Positions 34,083 to 42,925 of a DNA stretch of 64,000 nt are shown here, piece after piece. Each line of letters starts with the position of its first letter. Position 1 is the stretch's first letter. The translations under genes and the position numbers were made by a program. The notes below the pieces were generated by a model. It did not search any database. It was not told where the DNA came from and was given only the letters and a program-made list of their open reading frames with translations. Source of the DNA: Granulicella sp. WH15 (GTDB lineage Bacteria > Acidobacteriota > Terriglobia > Terriglobales > Acidobacteriaceae); the NCBI RefSeq assembly GCF_009914315.1, contig NZ_CP042596.1, forward strand, positions 124,001-188,000, written 5' to 3'.

Positions 34083-34997
34083 ATGAATCCGCTCGTCGTC
34101 CTCCTCGGCGCAACCGCCTCCGGCAAAACCGCGCTCTCGCTCGCACTGGCCCAGCACTTCGCGGGCGAGATCATCTCCTGCGACTCCGTCGCGGTCTATC
34201 GCGGCATGGAGCTGGGCACCGCCAAGCCCACGCCCGCCGAGCGCGCCCTGGTGCCGCATCACGGGCTCGACCTCTACGACCTCGAACACGCCTGCACCGC
34301 CGGAGACTACTCCCGCAGCGCCCGCGAGTCGCTTGCGGGCATTACCGAGCGGGGCCACCTGCCCATCGTCGCCGGAGGAACCGGCCTCTACCTGCGCGCG
34401 CTCATCGACGGGCTCTTCCCCTCCCCGCCTGCCGATCCCGGCCTGCGCGAACGGCTGCGCAGGCGCACGCCTGAGAGGCTGCACACGATTCTCGAACGGC
34501 TCGACCCGAAGGCCGCCGCGCTTATCCACCGCAACGACGTGCCCAAGGTAATCCGCGCTATCGAGGTCTCGCTGGCGGCGCGGCGACCCATCACAGAGCA
34601 GTGGGAGGCGGGCCGCGATGCGCTTACCGGCTATCGTATTCTGCGGATCGGCCTGAACCCGCCGCGTGCGGAGCTGTATCACCGCATCAACCAGCGGGCG
34701 GCGGCGATGTTTCATCTGGGCTTGGTGGCCGAGACGGAGGCGCTCATCGCGCGGCATGGGGCCGATAGCCGTCCGTTGACTTCGCTGGGCTATGCCGAGG
34801 CTTCGGCTGTGCTGCGGGGGGAGCTGACGCTCGATCAGGCGATTGCGCAGGCGCAGCAGGGGCATCGCAACTATGCCAAGCGGCAGATGACGTGGTTTCG
34901 GCGGGAGCCGGGAGTGCATTGGCTGGAGGGGACGGGAGATGATCCGGAGGTGTTGAGGCAGGCGGTTGAGTTGGTGGAGCAGCATGCGAAGCAGTAA
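34083..34997 (+). CDS. miaA: tRNA dimethylallyltransferase
   Basis: The enzyme adds the isopentenyl group to A37 of tRNAs reading UNN codons. It has 304 residues. The P-loop LLGATASGKTALSLAL, DSVAVYRGMELGTAKP, HHGLDLYDLE and IVAGGTGLYLRALIDGL are standard. The conserved LTSLGYAEASAVLRGELTLDQAI and RNYAKRQMTWFRRE complete the fold. The final residues HAKQ and the stop are encoded by module B of the adjacent repeat. Confidence 0.95.
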   Translation: MNPLVVLLGATASGKTALSLALAQHFAGEIISCDSVAVYRGMELGTAKPTPAERALVPHHGLDLYDLEHACTAGDYSRSARESLAGITERGHLPIVAGGTGLYLRALIDGLFPSPPADPGLRERLRRRTPERLHTILERLDPKAAALIHRNDVPKVIRAIEVSLAARRPITEQWEAGRDALTGYRILRIGLNPPRAELYHRINQRAAAMFHLGLVAETEALIARHGADSRPLTSLGYAEASAVLRGELTLDQAIAQAQQGHRNYAKRQMTWFRREPGVHWLEGTGDDPEVLRQAVELVEQHAKQ

Positions 34998-35258
34998 AAA
35001 GGCGTGTGAACGCCCGCCCTCCGCGCAGGAGGCCCGTCCGGCAGGACAGCCTTTGCTGATTCGAAAGAAAGCATACCTCGGGGGCTAAAGCCCTATGTCG
35101 TCCGGATTAAACCCGGACCTACCCCAGAAGCAAAGGCAACAGCAAGAACAGAAGCAGATTCCCCGCTTCGCTCCTGAATGACAACCAAGAAGACAGGCAA
35201 TAACAACGTCCTCACGCCGGACGGGCGGCACTTCGTGCGGTCTTGGACGCTACGCGTA
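34984..35258. repeat. Composite palindromic repeat at a convergent junction (locus 17)
   Basis: Module B at 34984-35048 overlapping the end of miaA, module E (gcatacctcgggggctaaag) at about 35068-35130, module D (ccgcttcgctcctgaatgac) at about 35150-35195, and module C at 35206-35258. No gene lies in this 338-base gap. Confidence 0.85.
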
Positions 35259-35336
35259 AAAGCAAAGACCTCAAGGCTCCGCTCTTATCCCCTTTTATCC
35301 CCGTTGCGCCTTGCTCTTGCCTTTTAAAGACGCCCC

Positions 35337-36293
35337 TTACGAAGGCTGAATCACCAGATCATCCGCCAGCCGGAAGTTCATCACTGACTCGGCCGGGATG
35401 ACGATGTCACGGTTGCCCGTCAGTCCGCCCAGCGCCGTGCCTGTGCCCGCACCAACCGCGCCGCCGACCAGCAACCCAACCCCGCCCGTGGCCACGCCGC
35501 CAATCAGCATCCCCAGCCCCGTGCCGCCGCCGATGAAGGCCGCCGAGCGCTTACCCTTGCCCTTTTTGGTCTGGGTCAGATCGTGCGTGTTGAGGGCGTA
35601 ACGCTGGCCGTTCAGCGTCATCGAAATCAGCCGCAGCTCCAGGATGGAGCGGCCCTTGAAGTGCCCGCGACGATGCGCCTCGACGATCGCTCCATCGACG
35701 TGCGTGCCGCGCGGAATGACGATGCTGTCGCTGCCCGCCACTGTGACCGGGGCTTCGACCTCACCGGTAAAACGCTCGCCCGCGCGGCTCGTCTTGACGC
35801 TGATGCGCTGGTTGATCCGGATCGCCAGGCTGGTTCCGGCGGGAACGTGGATGTTGACGGGAGAGACCACTGGGCTGTTCGGCGCTGGAGCAGGGGCTGG
35901 AGGAGCGCTCGAGCCGTCGCTCATCATCGGCGGCGCGGGGCTGGCGGCCGGGGCTGCGTTATAGGCCGAGACTACCGGAGCGGCTCCGGGCGCGGGTGCG
36001 GGCGGTGCCGACGCGCTCGCCGGGACGGACTTCGAGCTGGATGTGGTCGTGGTGACCTGCTGCGTCGTCTGGCCCGGCGCGGGCGGCTGCACCACGGTCG
36101 TGGTGGTGGTACCGCTGTCGTCGGTGGAGATGACCTGCTGGGCCTGTCCGGTGGCCGCGGCCTGCTGCTTCGCCTGCTCGATCGCTTTGTCCATCTTCGA
36201 CTTGCAGCCCGTAAACAGGCACGCGCCGAACAGTATCGCGCTCAGGGCCGCGCCGTGAAACGTTCCTAAAGAGAGCTTGTGTACAGAGATCAT
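35337..36293 (-). CDS. Lipoprotein with C-terminal glycine-zipper segment
   Basis: The product has 318 residues. A lipobox LFTGC precedes a helical KSKMDKAIEQAKQQAAATG, then a long Pro/Ala/Thr linker. The middle (SLAIRINQRISVKTSRAGERFTGEVEAPV) is a small beta domain that recurs in acidobacterial proteins. A glycine zipper follows (GGGTGLGMLIGGVATGGVG), typical of membrane-inserting or oligomerising segments. The ribosome-binding site GAGGA precedes ATG 36293. Cell-envelope localisation is likely; function is unknown. Confidence 0.75.
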   Translation of the reverse strand: MISVHKLSLGTFHGAALSAILFGACLFTGCKSKMDKAIEQAKQQAAATGQAQQVISTDDSGTTTTTVVQPPAPGQTTQQVTTTTSSSKSVPASASAPPAPAPGAAPVVSAYNAAPAASPAPPMMSDGSSAPPAPAPAPNSPVVSPVNIHVPAGTSLAIRINQRISVKTSRAGERFTGEVEAPVTVAGSDSIVIPRGTHVDGAIVEAHRRGHFKGRSILELRLISMTLNGQRYALNTHDLTQTKKGKGKRSAAFIGGGTGLGMLIGGVATGGVGLLVGGAVGAGTGTALGGLTGNRDIVIPAESVMNFRLADDLVIQPS

Positions 36294-36424
36294 GGTCGTC
36301 CTCGTTCTTTTGCTGCGTTCGCCTTGCTTCTGCTATCGGACCCGCGGCGGAGATAAGCACACGCCTGTCCACATGGTGTGATGCTCCATGTGCGGTATTC
36401 GGAGACCCCGGCAAAGAAAAGGTT

Positions 36425-36430
36425 TACGAT
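36425..36430 (+). promoter_or_regulatory. -10-like TACGAT, 6 bases before the kbl start
   Basis: TACGAT TTATCC ATG suggests transcription from the start codon. No -35 match is seen. Confidence 0.4.
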
Positions 36431-36436
36431 TTATCC

Positions 36437-37651
36437 ATGTCCGCCCAAACCTCTGCACGCCCCCAGCTCGCCCACCTGACGGCCCAGCTCGATGAGCTTC
36501 GCCGTCTCGGCACCTTCTTCAAGCTCCGTCAGCTCGACGATATACAGGGCCCCGTCTGCACCTACGATGGCCGCAAGGTCATCAACCTGGCCAGCAATAA
36601 CTACCTGGGACTGTGCAACCACCCCAAGCTCGAAGAGGCCGCGCACCGCGCCATCACCGAGCACGGCGTCGGCTCGGGAGCGGTGCGGACCATCGCGGGC
36701 ACCATGAAGATCCACATGGAGCTGGAGGAGAAGATCGCCGCCTTCAAGAACGTCGAAGCCTGCGTCGTCTTCCAGTCGGGCTTTACCGCCAACGCGGGCA
36801 CGGTGTCGAGCATTCTGGGCAAGGAAGACTTCATCCTCTCGGACGAGCTGAACCACGCCAGCATCATCGACGGCGCACGGCTCTCGCGGGCCAAGATCAA
36901 GGTCTTCCGGCACAAGGACGTGGCCCACTGCGAGGAGCTGCTCAAGGAGATCGAGAACGAGCCGGGCAAGAAGCTCATCATCACTGACGGCGTCTTCTCG
37001 ATGGACGGCGATATCGGGCCGGTCGATCAGCTCGCGAAGCTGGCCGAGAAGTATGGGGCCATCATGATGGTCGATGATGCTCACGCCTCGGGCGTGCTGG
37101 GTCGCAACGGACGCGGCAGCGTGGACCACTTCAACATGCACGGCATGGTGGATGTGCAGGTGGGCACTCTCTCGAAGGCCATCGGCGCGCTGGGCGGGTA
37201 TGTGTGTGGCTCGCGCGACCTCATCGACTTCCTCTATCACCGGGCGCGGCCGTTCCTCTTCAGCACCTCGCATCCGCCATCGGTTGCGGCCACTTGTATC
37301 GCTGCCTTCGACATTCTGGAGAACGAGCCGGAACGTATCGAGCGGCTGTGGGACAACACGCGCTACTTCAAGCAGCAGCTCGCCGACGCGGGCTTCGATA
37401 TCGGTGGGCGCAGCACGCCCGCGTCCGAGACGCCGATCATTCCGATCATCCTCGGCGAGGGCCGCAAGACGATGGACTTCAGCCGCGAGCTGTTTGCGCA
37501 GGGCGTGATGGCCACGGGGATTGCGTTCCCCACGGTGCCGGAGGGTAAGGCGCGCATCCGCATCATCATGACCAGCGAGCACACGCGTGCGGAGCTGGAT
37601 CAGGCGCTTGAGGTGTTGACGAGCACTGCTAAGAGGATGGCAATACTTTAG
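36437..37651 (+). CDS. kbl: Glycine C-acetyltransferase (2-amino-3-ketobutyrate CoA ligase)
   Basis: The product has 404 residues in the alpha-oxoamine synthase family. It should cleave 2-amino-3-ketobutyrate to glycine and acetyl-CoA. The PLP lysine is in GTLSKAIGALGGYVCG; DDAHASGVLGRNGRG and LASNNYLGLCNHP are family motifs. Homologues include BioF and serine palmitoyltransferase, and no tdh or bio gene lies beside it, so the Kbl call rests on overall resemblance. Its stop codon overlaps the first base of the repeat. Confidence 0.85.
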   Translation: MSAQTSARPQLAHLTAQLDELRRLGTFFKLRQLDDIQGPVCTYDGRKVINLASNNYLGLCNHPKLEEAAHRAITEHGVGSGAVRTIAGTMKIHMELEEKIAAFKNVEACVVFQSGFTANAGTVSSILGKEDFILSDELNHASIIDGARLSRAKIKVFRHKDVAHCEELLKEIENEPGKKLIITDGVFSMDGDIGPVDQLAKLAEKYGAIMMVDDAHASGVLGRNGRGSVDHFNMHGMVDVQVGTLSKAIGALGGYVCGSRDLIDFLYHRARPFLFSTSHPPSVAATCIAAFDILENEPERIERLWDNTRYFKQQLADAGFDIGGRSTPASETPIIPIILGEGRKTMDFSRELFAQGVMATGIAFPTVPEGKARIRIIMTSEHTRAELDQALEVLTSTAKRMAIL

Positions 37652-37832
37652 TCCTGCCGGACGGGCCCGCTGCGCGCGGGGCGGTCACTTCGTGACTTTC
37701 ACACTTGTCTCGATGACTCAAAGAGTAAAGATCCTCCCGCTGGTCGGAAGCAGAAAATGTCTGCTTCCGACCAACGGGAGGACCTCAGAAGATTATTCAC
37801 CCATACCGCCCCGAGAACGGTACGAAGTACTA
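37651..37832. repeat. Palindromic mosaic repeat spanning a convergent junction (locus 18)
   Basis: Reverse module B (gtcctgccggacgggcccgc), a GTCACTTCGTGAC palindrome, the inner palindrome (ctcccgctggtcggaagc ... cgaccaacgggaggacc at about 37733-37783) and an outer arm to gtacgaagtac. It runs from the stop of kbl to the stop of the SurA-like gene, with both stops overlapping its ends. Confidence 0.88.
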
Positions 37833-38978
37833 GTGAGCGCCGTTCTTGAAGATTTGTTCGGCGAAGAAGTTCTCTACTTTGGACTGATCGCGCAGCATCT
37901 CGAAGTACGCACCCTTCAGGAGCTGCGACCGCGCATCGCGCAATCCCTGCCGAATCCGCTGCTGAATCTGCGGCTCGCTTACGCTGTGTTGCCCCGCAGG
38001 CTCGCGCCCGATGAGCTGGAAGATCGCATATCCACCCGGTTTCTTCGGATCGCTTGGATCGGGGAACGGCATGATATCCGTCACCTGGCCCACCTTCAGC
38101 TTGCTCACCGCGTTGAAGACCTCCGGGTTCGAGCGTAGCTGCGACTCCGAGATGGAACCCATGTCACCGCCGCTCGAAGAGGTCTGCGGATTCTCCGAGA
38201 AGTTCATCGCCAGCGAACCGAAGTCCTCGCCGCTATCCACACGATTACGCAGCGCCTGGATCTTCTTCTTGGCCTCCGCGTCGTTGGTGGCCTTGTTGCC
38301 CTGCAGGTTGCCGGGGTTGGCTGCGGGCGAGCTGGTCACCAGGATCTGCGCCAGGTGGTACTGCGTCTCGATGTTGTTGAACTCGCTCTTGTGCGCGTTG
38401 TAGTAGCCGGTGATGTCCGCGTCCGAGACCGTGATCTTGGAGTTGATCTCCTTGTTCAGCAGCTTGTTGATCGTGAGGGTGCGGCGAAGGTCGCGCTTCA
38501 CCTCGTCCAGCGTGTGGTTGCTGGCCTGCAGCCGCTGCTGGAACTGCTCTTCGCTGTACGGAGCCTTCATCTCGGCGAGCTTCGCGTCCACCTCTTCGGG
38601 AGTCGCGGTCAGGTTCATCTTGGCCGCGCGCTGCTGCACGATCTCCTCGTCGACCAGATCCTTGAGCACGCCAAGCCGCAGAGAATCGGCCTGCTCGGGC
38701 GTAGGCTCCTGCTGGTGCTGCGCGTCGCCGAGCTGCTCCTTGTACATCTTGTCCATCTCGGCGCGCATGATGGCGTGGCCGTTGACGGTCGCGACAACAT
38801 CGGCGTTGTGGCTCTGCTTGCAGCCCGTCATGCCGGCTGCGAGTACCAGTAACAGGCTGCCCGCTACACTATGAGCCATGCGCCGCGAGGGGGAGGTTGT
38901 AACAGAAGAAGTCACAATATTATTCATGTTGCCGTTCGTCGTCATCGAACTCCAGATCCTGCTGTTGATTCGATCCAT
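37830..38978 (-). CDS. SurA/parvulin-like periplasmic peptidyl-prolyl isomerase lipoprotein
   Basis: The product has 382 residues. A lipoprotein-type signal (SLLLVLAAGMTGC) is followed by a SurA-like N-domain (NGHAIMRAEMDKMY, LKDLVDEEIVQQRAAKMNL) and a rotamase domain (YHLAQILVTSSP ... SGEDFGSLAMNFSENPQTSSSGGDMGSI). It should act as an outer-membrane protein chaperone. ATG 38978 begins one base after the TAA that ends the DsbA-like gene in its presumed original frame, preceded by GGTGG. Later starts (ATG 38879) also keep the signal. As sequenced, the upstream gene reads into it without a stop. Confidence 0.85.
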   Translation of the reverse strand: MDRINSRIWSSMTTNGNMNNIVTSSVTTSPSRRMAHSVAGSLLLVLAAGMTGCKQSHNADVVATVNGHAIMRAEMDKMYKEQLGDAQHQQEPTPEQADSLRLGVLKDLVDEEIVQQRAAKMNLTATPEEVDAKLAEMKAPYSEEQFQQRLQASNHTLDEVKRDLRRTLTINKLLNKEINSKITVSDADITGYYNAHKSEFNNIETQYHLAQILVTSSPAANPGNLQGNKATNDAEAKKKIQALRNRVDSGEDFGSLAMNFSENPQTSSSGGDMGSISESQLRSNPEVFNAVSKLKVGQVTDIMPFPDPSDPKKPGGYAIFQLIGREPAGQHSVSEPQIQQRIRQGLRDARSQLLKGAYFEMLRDQSKVENFFAEQIFKNGAH

Positions 38979-38979
38979 C

Positions 38980-39959
38980 TTAATTTCCACCATTAGCCTT
39001 CGGAGTGGGAGTAGGAGCCGGGCCACCGGGGCCGGTGGAGGCGTCAGCCCCTGAGCCGTCAGCGCGCCGTCGATCATCCGGTAGAGATACTCCATCGGCA
39101 CCGCGCCCTCCAGCTTTTCGCCGTTGATGAACAGGGCCGGGGTGGAGTCCACTCCAAGCCCTTCGGCGACCTGCATGGAGTCCTTGATCGGGGCGTCATC
39201 CTGTTTCTGCACGCACGCCGCCAGCTTGGCGCTGTCGATCTTCTGCCGCTTGCCCTCTTCGAGCGTCAGTGTGTCCAGTGTCTCGTTGGCCTTGACCAGG
39301 CTCTTCTGCTCGCCGCCCATCTCTCCTGCGTGCGCGTGCACGTAGTCGACCAGGTTCCAGTAGCCGGTCGGGCTCTGGGCCGCCAGGCAGTAGCTGTCCA
39401 CCGCCGCGTGCATCGCCCAGGGGTGCTGGCTCAGGGGGAAGTCGCGGTAGACGATGTGGACCTGATCCTTGTAACGCTCGAGCAGCGCCGGGAAGAGCTG
39501 CGCGTGCATCTTGGCGCAGTACGGGCACTCCAGGTCGTCAAACTCGACGATGGTGACCGGGGCGTTGATCGGGCCGCCGCGCGCGGGGCGACCGGCCTCG
39601 GAGACCAGCGTCTTGGGGTCGCGGCTAATGTCGAAGGTGTTGAACTGCGCCAGGGTCTTGCCGTCGTTCGAGATGAGGAACGGGATCGGCTTGCTGGAGT
39701 TCTGGCCGTCGCTGAAGGTCACAGCAATCTGGTCGTAGCCGGGGACCGGGCTCTTGGACTTCGCGCCGATGGTCATGACGTACTCGGGCGGCACGTTGGT
39801 CTTCTGCCGCACCAGAACCTCGACGCGGCGGGCCAGTTCGGGGGAGAGGCCGTTGGCGGGGGGCTGCGCGTGGCAGCCGATGCCGGTCAACGTTAAGGCG
39901 AAGAGACAGATCCCGAGGGATTTGAGGAGGATCGGGCGCGGCTGAAAGAGAACGGACAC
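38980..39959 (-). CDS. DsbA-family thioredoxin-fold lipoprotein, apparently frameshifted at its 3' end
   Basis: The start is probably GTG 39959 (then SVLFQPRPILLKSLG), giving a lipobox LTLTGIGC. The thioredoxin-fold domain has the redox motif FDDLECPYCAKMHAQLF (CPYC) and the cis-Pro region LGVDSTPALFING, so it is a Dsb-like disulfide enzyme. After about residue 310 the frame used here enters the SurA-like gene. One base offset, the sequence reads a plausible tail (PAPTPTPKANGGN) to TAA at 38982-38980. The length of 980 bases is one short of a multiple of three, which fits a lost base at the palindrome at 39023-39038. Confidence 0.8.
39023..39038. other. GC palindrome at the apparent DsbA frameshift
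   Basis: CCACCGG GG CCGGTGG is a perfect 7-bp inverted repeat with a 2-base loop. It lies where the reading frames of the DsbA domain and its presumed tail diverge, so it is a likely site for a base-calling error or slippage. Confidence 0.6.
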
Positions 39960-40039
39960 AGCCTCGATTATCTCATGCAGGCGTTGCAGGATAGAGACAA
40001 TAGGCCTATTTCCGAGACCTCCGGCCCCCAAAAGAAAAC

Positions 40040-40072
40040 ACGCGAAGCGTCCAAAACGGCACGAAACGCCTA
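40040..40072. repeat. Partial module C repeat (locus 19)
   Basis: cgcgaagcgtccaaaacggc followed by acgaaacgcctag. The LptD stop codon lies at its end. Confidence 0.65.
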
Positions 40073-42841
40073 GAACAGCCGTTCCGCCCGCCGCAGGTTT
40101 CCTGCCGCGCCGATATTCACCAGCGTGAAGCTGAACCGGTAGGTGTTCTCGTTGCGGTCCGCGCCGAGCTCGTACTTGCGGTACTCGATGCTCAACCCGC
40201 AGCAGTTCCAGTTGTACGAGGTCTGCAGGGCCGCGTACTGGATCAGAGGCGAGGTGGTGGTCGTCGTGATCGCCGGGCTGGTCGCCGTCGCCGGGGTCGT
40301 CGAGGTGTTCGTGCCCGAGTTCAGGTCGATCCCCGCGTTCGCCGCCACGCTCAGCCCCGGCTTGGTCGGCATCCCGTAGCCCAGTAGCAGGCGCATCTGG
40401 CTGAAGTTTGAGACCGATGAGCTGACGCCCTCGGTATAGAACCGCCCCGGCGCGTCCAGACGAGCGTAGCTCAGCGCCCCGAAGGTCTTGCCCTGGTGCA
40501 GGTCCATGTAGAAGTTGTTCGACGTGAACTTCTTCGCGCCGGTATCGTAGTCGAAGTCCCACTCGATGTCCGTCTTGGCCGAGGTGCGCACCCGCAGCCG
40601 CGAAATCAGCGGCGAGATCTGGCGCGGCTCCGTCAGGAAGGCCACGCCCGAGAGGCCCAGCGTCGTGTCGAAGAGGTTCCTGCGTCCCACCAGAATCGCG
40701 CCGCCGAAGTCCTGGTTGAAGAAGCTCTTCTGGGTCAGCCGCCAGCTAATCAGCTCTTCGTTGCCGCAGCCCTTGTGCGGCACCTCCGGCCCGGCCTCGC
40801 TGCTGATGGCGTCCGAGGTCTCCTCGCTGTCGAGACCCGGCCCCTGGGCCAGTTCGTCGGTGCTGCACTGCTTGCCCGCGCGCGGCTTGACGAAGAGCCG
40901 CTGCGTTACCCCATACTCCAGCTCGTTGGTGTCGCTGACCACGTCGGTCGCGTCGAAGCGCAGCAGGCTCATAAAGTTATCGACGCCGCTGACGTACCGG
41001 TAGGTCAGCTCCGGCTCGATGGTGTGGCGTACCTCGTGCTTGAGCAGATTCGGCAGCCAACCCGTTTCGAAGGTCCGCTCGACGACCGGCGGCCGCAGCT
41101 CGAACTGTCCTTCGAAATCAGCCCGGTTGACCGCGCTCATGCTCTGCACAGGGATCGACGCCGTGGCGCTCGAGGCCTCGCGGCCACGGCTGTAGACCGT
41201 CTCCCGCACGCCCGCCGAGGCGCGCATGTTCCAGCCCGCGAAGTGCAGCGGATAGATCAGCTCCGGGTGCAGGTCAAACCGCTCCACGATGCCGCCGGTG
41301 GCGAAGTTGGGTTGGCTGCGCTTCAGGCCCGCCAGTGAGCTTTCCATGGTGAAGTACAGGCCCGTCGCGCCCAGGCGGTGTTCGGTGGTGTCGAGATCGA
41401 CCGACGGCGCATGGAAGATGCGCACCTGCTCGCCGGGGTTCGAGCCGAGCTGTACCAGCTTGATGCCCTGGTAACGGTCCACCACGCCCGCCGCCTCGAT
41501 GCCGTTCCACTGATGCACCGCGTAGGCGGTCGAAACCACGTCGCTGGTGACGGCCTGGTTGAAGGTGGGCGCGAAGACCTGGCGGTAGACGTAGCTGCTC
41601 AGGTACTCGACGTTGGCGGCAAAGCGCGTCGGCGCGTCTACCGGCTGGTTGCCGAGGTCGTGGCGGGCGGAGACGAGCGCGTCCTCGCCGCCCTCGTTGG
41701 TCGGCCCCGGCGGCCTGCGGTCGAGCAAGCCGTTGTAGTGCGCTGTCACGAAGTCCAGGTTGCGGCCGCGATAGCGGAAGGTGACGTTCTGCGCAAAGCC
41801 GCGCTGCGAGTAGTACTCCGCGCCCACCAGCAGGTCGGCGCTGCGGTTCAGCACCAGATAGATGCTCTCGCCGATCACCAGCCCCTTGATGCTGGACTGC
41901 TCGATGATCGGGATCATGAAGCCGCTCTGCGGCTCCGCGTTGGTGGGGTGTGTGACATAGGGCAGGTAGATCAGCGGAAAGTTGAGCAGGTGGAAGATGC
42001 TGCCCTTGGCCCGCGCCTTCTCCGAGTCCACCGAGAAGTGCGCCGCCGAGAGGAGCCAGTCGGGGTTTGGCAGCAGGCAGGAGGTGACCGTGCCGTCGTA
42101 GACCTCATACTCCTGCGGGCCTGTGCGCACGACGAGGTGGCCGGTAAACAACAGCGGGTTGCTGTTGGTATAGACCGTCTTGACGGTGATGCCGGTACGA
42201 AGTTTTTTGACCCCGACCGAACCGTTGACGTCGTAGAAGCGGCCGGTCTGAGCCTTCAGGTTCACGGTGCCGTGGCTGGCCTCGATGTGCTCCTGGTTGG
42301 GGCCGCCGTTGGCCACTAGGTGCCCGGTGGCGGTCAGCAGGTCGGTGTTGCGGTCGTAGACCATGTGGTCGGCTTCGATGACGCGGTCGCGGTAGGTGAC
42401 GACGACGTGGCCGTCCAGCGTGTAGACGCCGCCCTGCTCGGATTGCGTCGCCGACTCGAAGCGGACGCGGTTGGAGTCGTCCGCCGGGGGCACCACGTGG
42501 GCGACCGGGTAGCGGATCTGGTCGGGGCCTTCGGGCAGGTCGTCGGTCGCCGAAGCGGAGGTAAAGGTAAGCACCTGATACCCGCCTGAACCGGTTGTCT
42601 CCGAACTATTTCCAGCCTGGCTGGAGGATGTTTCCGCGCCAATCGGGGGGGGTGCCTGAGTCGTTATCTCCTGCGCCTGAAGAAGCAGATGATTCGCCGC
42701 GAGCAGCATGATAGTTATAAAGAGGTAACTAGTCCGGAACGCCGACGGCGCAGGGCAACGCCGCGAACGATAGAACAAACAACGCCCCAGGCCCGGCCAT
42801 TGCTTACGGCTTCGATCGTCTCTCAAACTTTTGTCGGTCAT
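40070..42841 (-). CDS. lptD: LPS-assembly protein LptD (OstA/Imp)
   Basis: The product has about 923 residues and should be the outer-membrane translocon that inserts LPS. The N-terminal OstA/LptA-like domain is visible (YTLDGHVVVTYRDRVIEADHMVYDRNTDLLTATGHLV). A large barrel follows with aromatic girdle motifs and ends YKYELGADRNENTYRFSFTLV. Cysteines in CSTDELAQGP and PHKGCGNEE may form the disulfide that LptD needs. The start is unsure: ATG 42841 and 42709 both precede a hydrophobic signal (YLFITIMLLAANHLLLQAQ). Confidence 0.9.
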   Translation of the reverse strand: MTDKSLRDDRSRKQWPGLGRCLFYRSRRCPAPSAFRTSYLFITIMLLAANHLLLQAQEITTQAPPPIGAETSSSQAGNSSETTGSGGYQVLTFTSASATDDLPEGPDQIRYPVAHVVPPADDSNRVRFESATQSEQGGVYTLDGHVVVTYRDRVIEADHMVYDRNTDLLTATGHLVANGGPNQEHIEASHGTVNLKAQTGRFYDVNGSVGVKKLRTGITVKTVYTNSNPLLFTGHLVVRTGPQEYEVYDGTVTSCLLPNPDWLLSAAHFSVDSEKARAKGSIFHLLNFPLIYLPYVTHPTNAEPQSGFMIPIIEQSSIKGLVIGESIYLVLNRSADLLVGAEYYSQRGFAQNVTFRYRGRNLDFVTAHYNGLLDRRPPGPTNEGGEDALVSARHDLGNQPVDAPTRFAANVEYLSSYVYRQVFAPTFNQAVTSDVVSTAYAVHQWNGIEAAGVVDRYQGIKLVQLGSNPGEQVRIFHAPSVDLDTTEHRLGATGLYFTMESSLAGLKRSQPNFATGGIVERFDLHPELIYPLHFAGWNMRASAGVRETVYSRGREASSATASIPVQSMSAVNRADFEGQFELRPPVVERTFETGWLPNLLKHEVRHTIEPELTYRYVSGVDNFMSLLRFDATDVVSDTNELEYGVTQRLFVKPRAGKQCSTDELAQGPGLDSEETSDAISSEAGPEVPHKGCGNEELISWRLTQKSFFNQDFGGAILVGRRNLFDTTLGLSGVAFLTEPRQISPLISRLRVRTSAKTDIEWDFDYDTGAKKFTSNNFYMDLHQGKTFGALSYARLDAPGRFYTEGVSSSVSNFSQMRLLLGYGMPTKPGLSVAANAGIDLNSGTNTSTTPATATSPAITTTTTSPLIQYAALQTSYNWNCCGLSIEYRKYELGADRNENTYRFSFTLVNIGAAGNLRRAERLF

Positions 42842-42925
42842 CTTCCAGACTGGTTCCAAGCCGCTCACAAGCACCACAGTCACAGGCTAAACGATTTCAC
42901 GGAAGCGAGTCCTCTCTTGAACAGC

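Noticed and set aside
37830..40562. A single DsbA-SurA fusion gene of about 900 codons
   Set aside because: The neighbouring frame ends the DsbA gene with a normal tail and TAA one base before a plausible SurA start, so two genes with a frame change are more likely.
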